Shown: positions 19,955-29,982, numbered from the stretch's first letter. The stretch: DNA of 64,000 bases from JAWKZG01 sp041396125 (GCA_041396125.1 JAWKZG010000014.1:1-64000), one strand, 5' to 3'. The notes: generated by a model not told the origin, from the sequence alone. Translations and numbers: made by a program.

Positions 19955-20386
19955 TTACGAGGCAATATATTCACGCAATGCCTGAGCTTCCTGGACAGTT
20001 TCCTCGAGTTTGGCTTTGACTAAATCGCCGATGGAAAGAAGACCTAATAGTGTGTTGTCTGCAACAATGGGCAAGCGTCGGAAGCGTCGCTGTGTCATCA
20101 GGTTCAGGGCGTCATCCAACGTGTCCTCCGGCGAACCGCAAACAACATTGGTTGTCATGCAGTCCTGTACAGAGAGCTGATCCAGGCTGCCACCTTTACC
20201 CTGAGCGCATAAACGCATGACATCGCGCTCAGTGATGATACCCAGCGGAGTACCTTTGTCTGATGGGATAATGACTGACCCGATATAGTTGTCATTCATG
20301 ATCCTGATCGCTTCAGCCACGCTGGCTGTTGCTGCAACAGTAATGGATGGACTCTGTTTTTGGGCAATAAGCTCAGCAAGTTTCAT
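19955..20386 (-). CDS. CBS-pair domain protein
   Basis: 143 residues made entirely of two CBS motifs (IGSVIIPSDKGTPLGIITERD and the C-terminal RFRRLPIVADNTLLGLLSIGD). Such stand-alone pairs bind adenine nucleotides and act as energy sensors. The partner is unknown. It is upstream of the YcgN-like gene on the same strand. Confidence 0.88.
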   Translation of the reverse strand: MKLAELIAQKQSPSITVAATASVAEAIRIMNDNYIGSVIIPSDKGTPLGIITERDVMRLCAQGKGGSLDQLSVQDCMTTNVVCGSPEDTLDDALNLMTQRRFRRLPIVADNTLLGLLSIGDLVKAKLEETVQEAQALREYIAS

Positions 20387-20661
20387 CTCGACCCCCTACT
20401 GTTAGTCGGAATAGGATGATAGCGCTACTGTTTAACGCTATCAGGTTCAAGAATAGCAGTGTTTCCATGCCGATGCAGCATCGGCTTACTGCGACGATGC
20501 TGCAGGTGTCCGCGAAGTCGTTAGACGCTGTTGGAAATAAAGCATGTTGATCAGGAGAAAAGACCGGGAAGGATCGAGGCCCGAAAGCCATCGACCCTTG
20601 TTTAAAGCGAAGAGGGCAAAACGAATCAGGTTTACAAAGCCGGAGCGTTTTGTTCGGCGAC

Positions 20662-22608
20662 TTATGAAGCTGATGCTGTTTCCAGCAATAGTGCATTCAG
20701 GCGCTTTACAAATCCGGCCGGATCATCCAATTGTCCGCCTTCCGCCAGTAAAGCCTGGTCGAACAGGACATGGGTCCAGTCGCTTAGTTTGTCCGGATCA
20801 GTTTGGGTGCGTAAGCGGTGTATCAGCGCATGATCAGGGTTAAGTTCCAGATGCGGTTTGCTGTGCGGGACATCCTGGCCTGCTTCACGCAGCATCCGTT
20901 CAAGATGTGCGCTCAAAGCCTGTTCATCCATGACAAGGCAGGCAGGTGAGTCGGTCAGCCGGTTGGATAAACGCACCTCGGCTACTTTATCACCCAGGGT
21001 CTCTTTCACCTTGCCCAGCATCTCCTGATACTCGTCCTGCTGTTTTTCAATATCCTGTTGCTCTTCCTCTGAACCGAGCTCTGCCAGATCAAGCCCCCCC
21101 TTGGCAATGGATTGCAAGGACTTACCATCAAACTCGTTCAGATGCGCCATCAGCCATTCATCAACCCGGTCACTTAGCAACAGAACCTCAATATTCTTTT
21201 TGCGGAAAATTTCCAGATGCGGGCTGTTTTTCACCGCATTCCATGAATCGCCGGTAAGGTAGTAAATCTTTTTCTGATTTTCGGCCATCCGACCGATATA
21301 TTCATTGAATGAAACGGTTTGCTCGGGTTTATCAGTGTGAGTGCTGGCAAAACGCAGCAGTTTGGCAATTTGCTCGCTGTTGCTGAAATCCTCGGCGGGC
21401 CCTTCTTTCATGACCTGGCCGAATTCCTGCCAGAATTTGGCATATTTTTCGGGGTCTTTTTCCGCAATCTCTTCCAGCATGTTTAAAACGCGCTTAACAG
21501 CGCCCGAGCGGATACTGTCGATAACTTTATTGCTTTGCAATAATTCGCGCGAGATATTAAGCGGCAGATCGTTGGAATCGATAACGCCACGCACGAACCG
21601 CATATAGCGCGGCATCAGGTGCTCGGCATCGTCCATGATAAATACCCGCTGCACGTATAATTTAAGGCCATAGCGATGATCCCGATCCCATAAATCGAAA
21701 GGCGCGCGGGACGGGATATACAATAACGAGGTATATTCCAGCTTGCCTTCGACTTTGCTGTGAGTCCATACCATGGGCTCTTCGAAATCATGCGCGATAT
21801 GCTTGTAAAATTCCTTGTACTCGTCGTCAGTGATGTCTTTTTTTGGCCGGGTCCATAGTGCCGAAGCCCGGTTGACCTGCTCCCATTCCTTGAGCGGGGT
21901 CTGCTCGCTGGCATCACCTTCTTCATCGCCTTTTTCCGAGTCTTTTTCCGGGGCCGGTTTTTCGATTTCCAGCAGTACTGGCAGGCCGATATGGTCAGAA
22001 TATTTAGTGATGATATTGCGTAAACGCCACTCATTCAGGAGGTCGTCTTCGTCCTCGCGCAAATGCAGTACGACCTCGGTACCGCGCTGCTCGCTGACAA
22101 TGTTTTCCAGCGTATAGTCACCTTCGCCGCTGGATTCCCAGCGTACAGCGTGATCGGCTGACAGACCTGCCCGGCGTGTGGTCAGTGTGACTTTATCGGC
22201 AACAATAAAACCCGAATAGAAGCCGACCCCGAACTGACCGATAAGCTGCGCATCTTTGGCTTGGTCGCCACTCAGCGACTCCAGAAAATGACGGGTGCCA
22301 GAACGTGCGATAGTACCGATGTTATCAATCACTTCTTGCCGATCCATACCAATACCATTGTCCTGCACGGTAATCGTTCGGGCGTCTTTATCGAATTTGA
22401 CCTTGATTTGCAGATTCGGGTCATCTTCAAGCAGGGCTTTGTCCTGCAGCGCTTCAAAGCGCAGTTTATCGCAGGCGTCAGAAGCGTTTGATATCAGTTC
22501 CCGCAGAAAAATTTCCTTGTTGGAATACAAGGAATGGATCATGAGTTTTAGTAGCTGTTTAACTTCGGTTTGAAACCCCAGCGTTTCTTTATGCGCATCA
22601 ACGCTCAT
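20662..22608 (-). CDS. htpG: molecular chaperone HtpG (Hsp90)
   Basis: 648 residues. N-terminal GHKL ATPase with NASDACDKLRF, DNGIGMD and GQFGVGFYSGFIVAD; middle domain with YIPSRAPFDLW; C-terminal dimerisation domain with RLTDSPACLV. Complete and unbroken. A charged linker of about 25 residues rich in E, K and D sits near residue 220. The 275 bp downstream, before the CBS gene, hold no recognisable feature. Confidence 0.97.
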   Translation of the reverse strand: MSVDAHKETLGFQTEVKQLLKLMIHSLYSNKEIFLRELISNASDACDKLRFEALQDKALLEDDPNLQIKVKFDKDARTITVQDNGIGMDRQEVIDNIGTIARSGTRHFLESLSGDQAKDAQLIGQFGVGFYSGFIVADKVTLTTRRAGLSADHAVRWESSGEGDYTLENIVSEQRGTEVVLHLREDEDDLLNEWRLRNIITKYSDHIGLPVLLEIEKPAPEKDSEKGDEEGDASEQTPLKEWEQVNRASALWTRPKKDITDDEYKEFYKHIAHDFEEPMVWTHSKVEGKLEYTSLLYIPSRAPFDLWDRDHRYGLKLYVQRVFIMDDAEHLMPRYMRFVRGVIDSNDLPLNISRELLQSNKVIDSIRSGAVKRVLNMLEEIAEKDPEKYAKFWQEFGQVMKEGPAEDFSNSEQIAKLLRFASTHTDKPEQTVSFNEYIGRMAENQKKIYYLTGDSWNAVKNSPHLEIFRKKNIEVLLLSDRVDEWLMAHLNEFDGKSLQSIAKGGLDLAELGSEEEQQDIEKQQDEYQEMLGKVKETLGDKVAEVRLSNRLTDSPACLVMDEQALSAHLERMLREAGQDVPHSKPHLELNPDHALIHRLRTQTDPDKLSDWTHVLFDQALLAEGGQLDDPAGFVKRLNALLLETASAS

Positions 22609-22686
22609 TGGTCAGTCATGCTCCTGATAATGTAAACAATAGGTTAAACACAATTGCGGCAAGTTATAAGGGCGGCGCACTCAATT

Positions 22687-23493
22687 TCAAGGGAGATATT
22701 GCAGCCAATCGCGCCCGCTATCACCGAAAACCAGAAAATAAGGGTTGAGCAACGATTCTTTTTGATTGTACTGCAGCGGTTTCCCCTCCAGTGTCAGCAC
22801 CTGACCGCCTGCGGCCTCCACAACGCACTGGGCTGCAGCGGTATCCCATTCCGAGGTCAGGCCAAGGCGAGGATAAATATCGGCACTGCCTTCTGCAATC
22901 AAGCAAAACTTCAAGGCACTACCGACCGGCACAAAGGTATGCTCACCCAGTCTGGCGACGTAATCGGCCAGTTCCTGGCTGGCGTGTGACCGGCTGCCCA
23001 CGACTCGCAGGGGGCGGGCTGCCGGTCGGGTGACATGCAGTGCTTGTGGTAGCTGGTTCTCATCCTGCCGGAACGCACCGGTAGCAAGGGTTGCGTAGTA
23101 GCACTGGCGTCGGGCGGGAATCAACACAACACCTAAAATAGCGCGGTGATTTTCAATCAGAGCGATATTAACCGTGAATTCACCGTTGCGTTTGATAAAT
23201 TCTTTCGTGCCATCAAGCGGGTCAACCAGCCAGTATCGGGTCCATTGGCTACGTTTGTGGAATGGCACGCTGGCGGATTCTTCGGACAAAACCGGGATAT
23301 CCGGTGTCAACTCGGCAAGTCCTGCACAAATGGTTTGATGTGCCGCCAGGTCAGCAGCGGTCAGTGGACTTTGATCGGCTTTGTCGCTGACGCTGAAGTC
23401 CTCCGCATATATCGACATGATTTTTTCGCCGGCGCGCTGCGCCAGAGCGATGATGTCAGGGATCAAAGAAGCAGCAAGTTGTGATGTTGACAT
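22687..23493 (-). CDS. cysQ: 3'(2'),5'-bisphosphate nucleotidase CysQ
   Basis: 268 residues of the IMPase superfamily with the CysQ variant motifs VLSEESASVPF and DPLDGTKEFIKRNGEFTVNIAL, and the C-terminal SEWDTAAAQCVVEAAGG. It removes 3'-phosphoadenosine phosphate made during sulfate assimilation and needs Mg. It is distinct from the HisN-like gene at 11.1 kb. Confidence 0.93.
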   Translation of the reverse strand: MSTSQLAASLIPDIIALAQRAGEKIMSIYAEDFSVSDKADQSPLTAADLAAHQTICAGLAELTPDIPVLSEESASVPFHKRSQWTRYWLVDPLDGTKEFIKRNGEFTVNIALIENHRAILGVVLIPARRQCYYATLATGAFRQDENQLPQALHVTRPAARPLRVVGSRSHASQELADYVARLGEHTFVPVGSALKFCLIAEGSADIYPRLGLTSEWDTAAAQCVVEAAGGQVLTLEGKPLQYNQKESLLNPYFLVFGDSGRDWLQYLP

Positions 23494-23621
23494 TACGGTA
23501 GGAACCTGTAGCTATGGGAAAACTGACTGCAATCAACCCAGCTATTGCCAAGCCGGCAGAGATGCCCATTATTTACAGCAGGTAGGGAAGGGCTGGCAAG
23601 CGACGGGGAGCATAAATGCAA

Positions 23622-23641
23622 AAGCCTGCAGATGCAGGCTT
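23622..23641 (-). terminator. terminator of the rpsP-rimM-trmD-rplS operon
   Basis: An inverted repeat AAGCCTGC / GCAGGCTT with a 4-nt loop lies 67 bp after rplS. On the minus strand it is followed by TTTTGCATTTAT, a T-rich tail. Confidence 0.75.
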
Positions 23642-23707
23642 GCACGGCACAGCTGGAATAAGCCAGAGAATCGTAACCGCGTCTGACATAGGACGCGATC
23701 CGGCGGC

Positions 23708-24058
23708 TTATCGGCTTTGCAGCTTCTCTTTGATACGAGCAGCCCGGCCTTCCAGACCACGCAAATAATACAATTTGGCCCGGCGTACATCGCCGCGACG
23801 CTTGACCTGTATATTCGCAATAGCTGTGCTGTAGGTCTGAAAAACCCGCTCAACACCTTCACCGTGCGAAATTTTACGTACTGTGAACGCTGAGTTTAGG
23901 CCGCGATTGCGGATGGCGATAACCACGCCTTCAAACGCCTGCAAGCGTTCCCGGCTGCCTTCTTTTACCTTGACTTGCACAATGACGGTGTCGCCTGGTG
24001 CGAAATCAGGGATCTCGCGGGTCATCTGCTCTTGTTCGAGCTGCTGGATAATATTCAC
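23708..24058 (-). CDS. rplS: 50S ribosomal protein L19
   Basis: 116 residues, last gene of the rpsP operon. The typical L19 features are FAPGDTVIVQVKVKEGSRERLQAFEG and RAKLYYLRGLEGRAARIKEKL. It follows trmD by 34 bp. Confidence 0.97.
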   Translation of the reverse strand: MNIIQQLEQEQMTREIPDFAPGDTVIVQVKVKEGSRERLQAFEGVVIAIRNRGLNSAFTVRKISHGEGVERVFQTYSTAIANIQVKRRGDVRRAKLYYLRGLEGRAARIKEKLQSR

Positions 24059-24092
24059 TTCAATGCTCCTTTACCATACGGGTGACGGCGAA

Positions 24093-24842
24093 TTAGCGCG
24101 TCTGCCCGTTATAATCACGAATAAATTCGGTCAATAGCTGCTGCTGCTCTGCATCAAGCTGCAATGACTCCAATAACTCAGGGCGCCGTAACCAGGTCCG
24201 CCCTAATGACTGTTGCAAACGCCAGCGGCGGATCGCGTCATGGTCGCCACTCAATAACACCGGTGGTACTGCCAAGTCATCAATCTGTTCAGGACGGGTA
24301 AAATGCGGGTAATCCAGCAAACCCTCCATGAACGAATCCTGCAGCGCCGATTCGGCATCGCCCAGCGTGCCCGGCAACAGCCGTATAACGGCATCGATGA
24401 CAATCATCGCGGCCAGTTCACCGCCGCTCAGGACATAATCTCCGATCGAGCATTCCTGGTCGACTTCAGTGACCGTAAAGCGCTCATCGATGCCTTCATA
24501 ACGGCCCGCAATCAGAATGATATGCGGTAATTCCGACAGTTCGCGCGCCCAGTCCTGGCTTAAACGCCGCCCCTGTGGACTCAGGGACAACACCGTTCCC
24601 CGGCTGTCGGCAGCACTACGGGCGGCGTGTAGGGCTGCCCGCAACGGTTGTACCTTCAGCACCATGCCGGGGCCGCCACCATAAGGGCGATCATCTACGG
24701 TGCGATGCCGGTCCTGGGTGTAATCACGCGGATTCCAGGCATTCAAACTGACCAGCCCGCGTGCTATGGCCCGGCCGCTAATGCCAAAATCACGCACCGC
24801 CGTCAGCATTTCGGGAAACAGCGTAATAACGTCAATACGCAT
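24093..24842 (-). CDS. trmD: tRNA (guanine-N1)-methyltransferase
   Basis: 249 residues. Methylates G37 of tRNAs with a G36 (Leu, Pro, Arg) using a trefoil-knot SAM site (LIAGRYEGIDERF, CSIGDYVLSGGELAAM). The substrate-binding lid is the DDRPYGGGPGMVLK loop. Lies between rimM and rplS. Confidence 0.97.
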   Translation of the reverse strand: MRIDVITLFPEMLTAVRDFGISGRAIARGLVSLNAWNPRDYTQDRHRTVDDRPYGGGPGMVLKVQPLRAALHAARSAADSRGTVLSLSPQGRRLSQDWARELSELPHIILIAGRYEGIDERFTVTEVDQECSIGDYVLSGGELAAMIVIDAVIRLLPGTLGDAESALQDSFMEGLLDYPHFTRPEQIDDLAVPPVLLSGDHDAIRRWRLQQSLGRTWLRRPELLESLQLDAEQQQLLTEFIRDYNGQTR

Positions 24843-24853
24843 GCTGTAGCCGT

Positions 24854-25366
24854 TTAAAAATCGGCGTCCCAGTCTACATCTATGCGGCGATTGGCAAAAT
24901 CGATCTGCTTGATGACCTGATCGCGCAGAAAAGGTACTAATCGCTCCCGCTCTCCACGTATCACCATGACATCATTAGCGCCGGTCTGGAACAGACGTTC
25001 GATACGGCCCAAATTGATACCTTCCAGATTAACCACTTCGAGGCCTTCCAGATCAGCCCAGTACACTTCGTCGTCGTCCAGGGCAGGCAACTGCTGACGT
25101 TGCACCGCAAGATCCTGGCCTACCAGAGTGGCGGCCTGGTCACGATCATCGATATCACGCACTTTTATAACGATGGCCTTGCCGTGCTCTCGTCCATCTT
25201 CGATAGCCAGCTCACGCCAACTTTCTGCGGCTGCGATGTAAAGCGGGTCGTAATCCAGAATACCGCGGTGCGGGTCGGTATAGGAGTGCACTTTAACCCA
25301 GCCCTTAACACCATATAAGCCCGCAATGCGGCCCATCACAATCCAGTTATTGTCATCCATGGCCAC
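24854..25366 (-). CDS. rimM: 16S rRNA processing protein RimM
   Basis: 170 residues. 30S maturation factor with an N-terminal RimM domain (MGRIAGLYGVKGWVKVHSYTDP) and a C-terminal PRC barrel (VYWADLEGLEVVN, IPFLRDQVIKQID-like). It starts 12 bp after rpsP and ends 11 bp before trmD. Confidence 0.96.
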   Translation of the reverse strand: MAMDDNNWIVMGRIAGLYGVKGWVKVHSYTDPHRGILDYDPLYIAAAESWRELAIEDGREHGKAIVIKVRDIDDRDQAATLVGQDLAVQRQQLPALDDDEVYWADLEGLEVVNLEGINLGRIERLFQTGANDVMVIRGERERLVPFLRDQVIKQIDFANRRIDVDWDADF

Positions 25367-25378
25367 GACAACGTGCCA

Positions 25379-25654
25379 TTAGCTGGTGGGCTGGTCCACT
25401 GCAGCAGCGGCTTGTTTTTGATACGTTTTGAGCAGGTGCTCGACACGATCAGAAGCCTGGGCGCCTTGCGATAACCAGTAATCGATCCGCTCTTTATTTA
25501 AATTGAGCTTTTCCTCACCGCCTTTAGCGATTGGATTGAAAAAACCTAACCGTTCGATATAACGCCCATCGCGGCGGTTACGGCTATCAGTGACAACCAC
25601 GTGGTAGAAGGGACGCTTTTTGGCGCCACCACGGGATAAACGTATAGTGACCAT
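25379..25654 (-). CDS. rpsP: 30S ribosomal protein S16
   Basis: 91 residues. It starts MVTIRLSRGGAKKRPFYHVV and has SRNRRDGRYIERLGFFNP. First gene of the rpsP-rimM-trmD-rplS operon, whose promoter should lie in the 240 bp between it and ffh. Confidence 0.97.
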   Translation of the reverse strand: MVTIRLSRGGAKKRPFYHVVVTDSRNRRDGRYIERLGFFNPIAKGGEEKLNLNKERIDYWLSQGAQASDRVEHLLKTYQKQAAAAVDQPTS

Positions 25655-25895
25655 TCGCTTAACTTACCTCTATATCTTGATCTTGCTGCATTCTGCGAGA
25701 CTGATCGCCCCGTAGATTTGCCAAAATCCAGTTTGTGAATTTAGCCGGGGGACCGAAAACAAACGGCGAATTTTACGCGATTTCTTGCGAATGTGAAGTG
25801 CTGATTTTTAAAGCACCCCAGACATCAGTAATACGTGGGCAGAAAGCCTGGGGGTGCGGCGCAGCATGGCTCATCGCGCCAACGCCTCCAGGCGA

Positions 25896-27281
25896 TTAGC
25901 GCATAGGAGGCATACCGCCCGGAAATCCGCCTGGAAAACGGCCTTTAAGCCCTCTCATCATCTTGGCCATACCACCACCTTTCATTTTTTTCATCATTTT
26001 CTGGCCTTGCTTGAATTCCTTAAGCAGGCGATTGACATCCTGAATCTGGGTGCCCGAGCCCTGCGCAATACGACGCTTGCGTGAACCATTGATAACATCC
26101 GGAAGACGGCGTTCTTTCAGGGTCATGGAATTGATGATGGCGAGCCGTCGTTTGATCTGGCTGTCATCGGCCTGGGCTTTCATCTCGGGGGGAATTTCCA
26201 TCCCGCCGGGCAGCTTGTCGAGTAATTCGCCCAATCCGCCCATCTGCAGCATCTGTTCCATTTGATCACGCAAATCGTTCAGGTCGAACCCTTTGCCTTT
26301 TTTGACTTTGCGCGCGAGCTTTTCAGCTTTATCGCGATCAACTTTGTGCTCGATTTCCTCGACCAGACTGAGCACATCGCCCATGCCCAGAATGCGCGAG
26401 ACGACCCGGTCAGCATGAAACGGTTCCAGTGCTGCGGTTTTTTCACCAACACCGATAAACTTGATCGGTTTGCCGGTCACATGCCGGATCGATAACGCTG
26501 CACCGCCGCGGGCGTCGCCATCGGTTTTAGTCAGAATAACCCCGCTCAGGGGTAAGGCCTCGCCAAAGGCACGGGCTGTATTGGCCGCATCCTGGCCGGT
26601 CATGCTGTCTACGACAAACAAAGTTTCAATGGGTTGCAGGATACGATGCAGGTCTTTGATCTCGACCATCATCTGGTCGTCGATATGCAAGCGCCCGGCG
26701 GTATCGACAATCAGCACATCCATATTGCTGCGGCGCGCTGTAGCCAGGGCGTCGCGAGCAATATCGGCAGGTTTCTGATCAGCCTGGCTGGGAAAGTATC
26801 CGGTATCGATCTCTTCTGCCAGGGTGCGCAGCTGCTCGATGGCTGCAGGGCGATACACATCGCAGCTGGTCACCATCACGCGTTTATTCTGGCGTTCTTG
26901 CAGCCAGCGCGCCAGTTTGGCAGTGCTGGTGGTTTTACCGGACCCTTGCAGTCCTGCCATCAGGATAACCGCGGGTGGCTGGGTTTTCAGGTCAAGGCCG
27001 GTATCCGTGCCTTCTGGATCGCTCATGATGCGAACCAGCTCTTCCTGTACGACCTTGATCAACACCTGGCCCGGGTTCAGGCTCTGCATGACTTCCCGGC
27101 CAACAGCGCGTTCGCGAACCTGATCAATGAAGGCCTTGACGACCGGAAGCGCCACATCGGCTTCCAGCAAAGCCATACGGACTTCGCGCAGCGCGTCCTT
27201 GATATTGTCTTCGGTTAGTCGCGCCTGGCCGCGCAATCGCTTGAGCGTACCCTGCAAGCGCTCGTTGAGTGATTCAAACAT
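25896..27281 (-). CDS. ffh: signal recognition particle protein Ffh
   Basis: 461 residues. N domain, GTPase G domain (MAGLQGSGKTTSTAKLA, DTAGRLHIDD, TKTDGDARGGAALS), then a methionine-rich M domain binding 4.5S RNA and signal peptides, ending GGFPGGMPPMR. It recruits membrane-protein ribosomes to FtsY. It is divergent from gltX and upstream of the rpsP operon. Confidence 0.97.
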   Translation of the reverse strand: MFESLNERLQGTLKRLRGQARLTEDNIKDALREVRMALLEADVALPVVKAFIDQVRERAVGREVMQSLNPGQVLIKVVQEELVRIMSDPEGTDTGLDLKTQPPAVILMAGLQGSGKTTSTAKLARWLQERQNKRVMVTSCDVYRPAAIEQLRTLAEEIDTGYFPSQADQKPADIARDALATARRSNMDVLIVDTAGRLHIDDQMMVEIKDLHRILQPIETLFVVDSMTGQDAANTARAFGEALPLSGVILTKTDGDARGGAALSIRHVTGKPIKFIGVGEKTAALEPFHADRVVSRILGMGDVLSLVEEIEHKVDRDKAEKLARKVKKGKGFDLNDLRDQMEQMLQMGGLGELLDKLPGGMEIPPEMKAQADDSQIKRRLAIINSMTLKERRLPDVINGSRKRRIAQGSGTQIQDVNRLLKEFKQGQKMMKKMKGGGMAKMMRGLKGRFPGGFPGGMPPMR

Positions 27282-27317
27282 GGCAATTTCCGCTAATTTT
27301 TAGAGCTAAAACAAACT

Positions 27318-27338
27318 GTAACATATCTGCTATGTTAC
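27318..27338. promoter_or_regulatory. perfect 8-bp inverted repeat between ffh and gltX
   Basis: GTAACATA, five bases, TATGTTAC, in the divergent promoter interval. The symmetry is that of a dimeric repressor site, but no matching regulator is known to me here. Function unproven. Confidence 0.35.
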
Positions 27339-27419
27339 TGCGGTATGGCAACACTGTCATTCCCGTACCGGCCCGGTACAATAGCACGCTTTTCAACTGG
27401 TCTCGTTAAGATAAAAGTC

Positions 27420-28817
27420 ATGGTAAGAACACGATTTGCTCCTAGTCCCACCGGTTATCTGCACATTGGTGGAGCCCGTACCGCCTTGTTTTGCTGGTTA
27501 TATGCACGTCAGCAGCGAGGTACATTTGTTCTGCGCATCGAAGATACGGATCTGGAGCGTTCCACGCAAGCGTCCATCGATGCCATTCTGGAGGCCATGG
27601 AATGGCTGGGTCTGGACTATGATGAGGGACCATATTATCAAACTCAGCGCTTTGATCGTTACCGCGAACTGGTACAGCGTCTGCTGGACGAAGGAAAAGC
27701 CTATCATTGTTACTGCAGCAAGGAGCGCCTGGAAACACTGCGCGCCGAGCAGATGGCGGCAAAACAAAAGCCGCGCTATGACGGTTGCTGCCGTGATCGC
27801 ACTGAACCCGTGGCCGGTGTGCAGCCGGTAGTACGCTTCAAAAACCCGACCGAGGGAGAAGTGATCATTAATGATCTGATTCGAGGTCGGATCACGATCA
27901 GTAACAGCGAGCTGGATGATTTGATCATCATGCGAGGTGACGGCAGCCCCACCTATAATTTCTGTGTTGTGGTGGACGATCTGGACATGGCGATCAGCCA
28001 TGTTATCCGGGGCGATGATCATATTAATAATACCCCGCGTCAGATCAATATATTCCACGCGCTGGGTGCCGAACCACCACAATTCGCCCATGTACCGATG
28101 ATTCTTGGCGCTGATGGCGCACGTCTGTCCAAACGGCATGGTGCCGTCAGTGTCATGCAGTATCGGGACGACGGGTTTCTGCCGGAGGCCTTGCTCAATT
28201 ATCTGGTGCGTCTGGGCTGGTCACATAATGATCAGGAAATTTTCAGCCGACAGGAAATGGTGGATCTGTTCCGCTTGGAAGACGTCAATCGGGCAGCCTC
28301 GGCATTTAATATGGATAAACTCCTGTGGTTGAACCAGCACTATATAAAGACACTGCCTGCCGAGCAGCTGGTGCCGGCGCTGGACTGGCAACTGCAGGCG
28401 CTGGAAATCGATCCGAGCCAGGGGCCGGCTTTGGAGCGCGTGATTGATGCATTTCGTGAACGTGCCAAGACACTGCGGGAGATGGCCGTGCAAGCCACGT
28501 TTTTATTCCGCGACTTCGATGCCTATGATCCCGCTGCCGCCGACAAACAACTGAAAGCGGCCGCTGGACCAGTGTTGAGTGCATTGCACGCGCGTCTGAA
28601 GGCCGTGCCGGAATGGGATGCTGCCAGCATTCATACTGCTGTCCAGGATGTGGCAACCGAGCTTGGACTGAAGTTCGGTAAGGTCGGACCGCCCCTGCGG
28701 GTCGCTGTGACAGGCAGCACGGTATCGCCTTCAATCGATATTACCCTGGAGCTGTTGGGGCGGGAGAAAACACTGGCGCGCATTGCCCAGGCAGTTACTT
28801 TCACCGAAACGCATTGA
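27420..28817 (+). CDS. gltX: glutamyl-tRNA synthetase
   Basis: 465 residues of class I. The HIGH-type motif is HIGGARTALF; the KMSKS-type motif is LSKRHGAVSV. A zinc-binding cysteine cluster is visible at CYCS and GCC around residues 98-125. I chose the ATG at 27420 (MVRTRFAPSPTG), although the frame is open to an ATG at 27345. The two tRNA genes follow, one of them its own substrate tRNA-Glu. Confidence 0.97.
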   Translation: MVRTRFAPSPTGYLHIGGARTALFCWLYARQQRGTFVLRIEDTDLERSTQASIDAILEAMEWLGLDYDEGPYYQTQRFDRYRELVQRLLDEGKAYHCYCSKERLETLRAEQMAAKQKPRYDGCCRDRTEPVAGVQPVVRFKNPTEGEVIINDLIRGRITISNSELDDLIIMRGDGSPTYNFCVVVDDLDMAISHVIRGDDHINNTPRQINIFHALGAEPPQFAHVPMILGADGARLSKRHGAVSVMQYRDDGFLPEALLNYLVRLGWSHNDQEIFSRQEMVDLFRLEDVNRAASAFNMDKLLWLNQHYIKTLPAEQLVPALDWQLQALEIDPSQGPALERVIDAFRERAKTLREMAVQATFLFRDFDAYDPAAADKQLKAAAGPVLSALHARLKAVPEWDAASIHTAVQDVATELGLKFGKVGPPLRVAVTGSTVSPSIDITLELLGREKTLARIAQAVTFTETH

Positions 28818-28946
28818 ATTTATTAGTGTGTCAGCAGAGCGAGTAAATCCTTTGGCGAAACCCCAGGCAAACCCCGTTAAAAAATCTTCATATCAACCCT
28901 TGACAGTTAACGGGGACTGCCCTAAAGTACGCGCCTCTGAACGCGA

Positions 28947-29022
<76 letters not shown>

Positions 29023-29032
29023 AGATTTCTTG

Positions 29033-29108
29033 GTCCCCTTCGTCTAGTGGCCTAGGACTCCGCCCTTTCACGGCGGCAACAGGGGTTCGAACCCCCTAGG
29101 GGACGCCA
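29033..29108 (+). tRNA. tRNA-Glu (anticodon TTC), CCA encoded
   Basis: A 76-nt cloverleaf starting GTCCCCT and ending AGGGGACGCCA. The anticodon stem CCGCC / GGCGG encloses a loop with TTC, and the T loop is TTCGAAC. It lies 10 nt after tRNA-Ala. Confidence 0.97.
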
Positions 29109-29116
29109 CACAAAAC

Positions 29117-29149
29117 AGGCGGCTACATTAATATGTAGTCGCCTTTTTT
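29117..29149 (+). terminator. intrinsic terminator after the tRNA pair
   Basis: A stem AGGCGGCTACAT / TGTAGTCGCCT with a short loop is followed by a run of six to seven T residues on the plus strand. Confidence 0.9.
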
Positions 29150-29186
29150 ATTGCGCGATTCTTTCGAAAAGTTGCTGGCAATGTTT

Positions 29187-29228
29187 GACCGGACGGGCGA
29201 CAGGGCTAGAATTGTCGTCCGTCCGGTC
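29187..29228 (-). terminator. strong hairpin after the sugar ABC operon
   Basis: GACCGGACGG and CCGTCCGGTC pair perfectly, with a further CGACA / TGTCG extension inside. It lies 4 bp after the ATPase stop codon. The T tail is weak. Confidence 0.7.
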
Positions 29229-29232
29229 GGAT

Positions 29233-29982
29233 TTAATGCATGCGCCCGGACATCACCATATGAGACAGTTTGTCGGCGTTTAGTTGGGCTGTCGGAGCCT
29301 CACCCAATAGTTTGCCGCCGCGCAGAATCGCTACCCGATCCGTAACGGCTACGACATCATCCATATTGTGGCTGACCAGTACAATCGCTACACCGTTGTC
29401 TCGCAGCCGCCGGATCAGATCAAGGACCCGGGCTTTTTCCCGTACGCCAAGTGCGGCAGTGGGCTCATCCATAATCACCAGCCGGGCGCGCCAGCGTAAT
29501 GCGCGACAAATGGCGACGGCCTGCCGCTGGCCACCTGAGAGCTGATTCACGGGCGCATCGACGGTTGGCAGCTCGATTCCAAGCTGTGCCAGGAATTCTC
29601 TCGACTGTGCGCGCATAGCTCGCTTGTCGAGCTGTTTCAGCCCCGGAATCCAGCCTGGCCGGGTCAGCTCCGACCCCATGAAAATATTCTGGTAGATAGG
29701 CTGCTCAAGCGCGAGTGCCAGATCCTGATAAATTGCTGCAATGCCCGCTTCGAGCGCGTCTCTGGGGGTAGCGAATCGCAAGGGTCGTCCCTCGAAAATG
29801 AGCTCGCCGGCGGACTGCGGCTGGGCACCGGCAATGATCCGCATCAGCGTGGATTTACCCGCGCCGTTGTCGCCGCAGACACCGATGACCTCGGCGCTGC
29901 GAATCTGGAGCGACACATCCTGCAGCGCTTCGACAGCACCGTAGGCTTTGCCGAGCGCCCTGATTTCAAGTAAAGCATTCAC
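29233..29982 (-). CDS. sugar ABC transporter ATPase, single-domain CUT2 type
   Basis: About 249 residues with one nucleotide-binding domain: Walker A GDNGAGKST, signature LSGGQRQAVA, Walker B LVIMDEPTAA and switch His in VLVSHNMDD. Most CUT2 sugar ATPases (RbsA, XylG) have two fused domains of about 500 residues. The single-domain form is seen in FrcA-type importers, which also travel with a kinase. I start the gene at a GTG (29982), where homology begins. Last gene of the operon. Confidence 0.88.
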   Translation of the reverse strand: MNALLEIRALGKAYGAVEALQDVSLQIRSAEVIGVCGDNGAGKSTLMRIIAGAQPQSAGELIFEGRPLRFATPRDALEAGIAAIYQDLALALEQPIYQNIFMGSELTRPGWIPGLKQLDKRAMRAQSREFLAQLGIELPTVDAPVNQLSGGQRQAVAICRALRWRARLVIMDEPTAALGVREKARVLDLIRRLRDNGVAIVLVSHNMDDVVAVTDRVAILRGGKLLGEAPTAQLNADKLSHMVMSGRMH

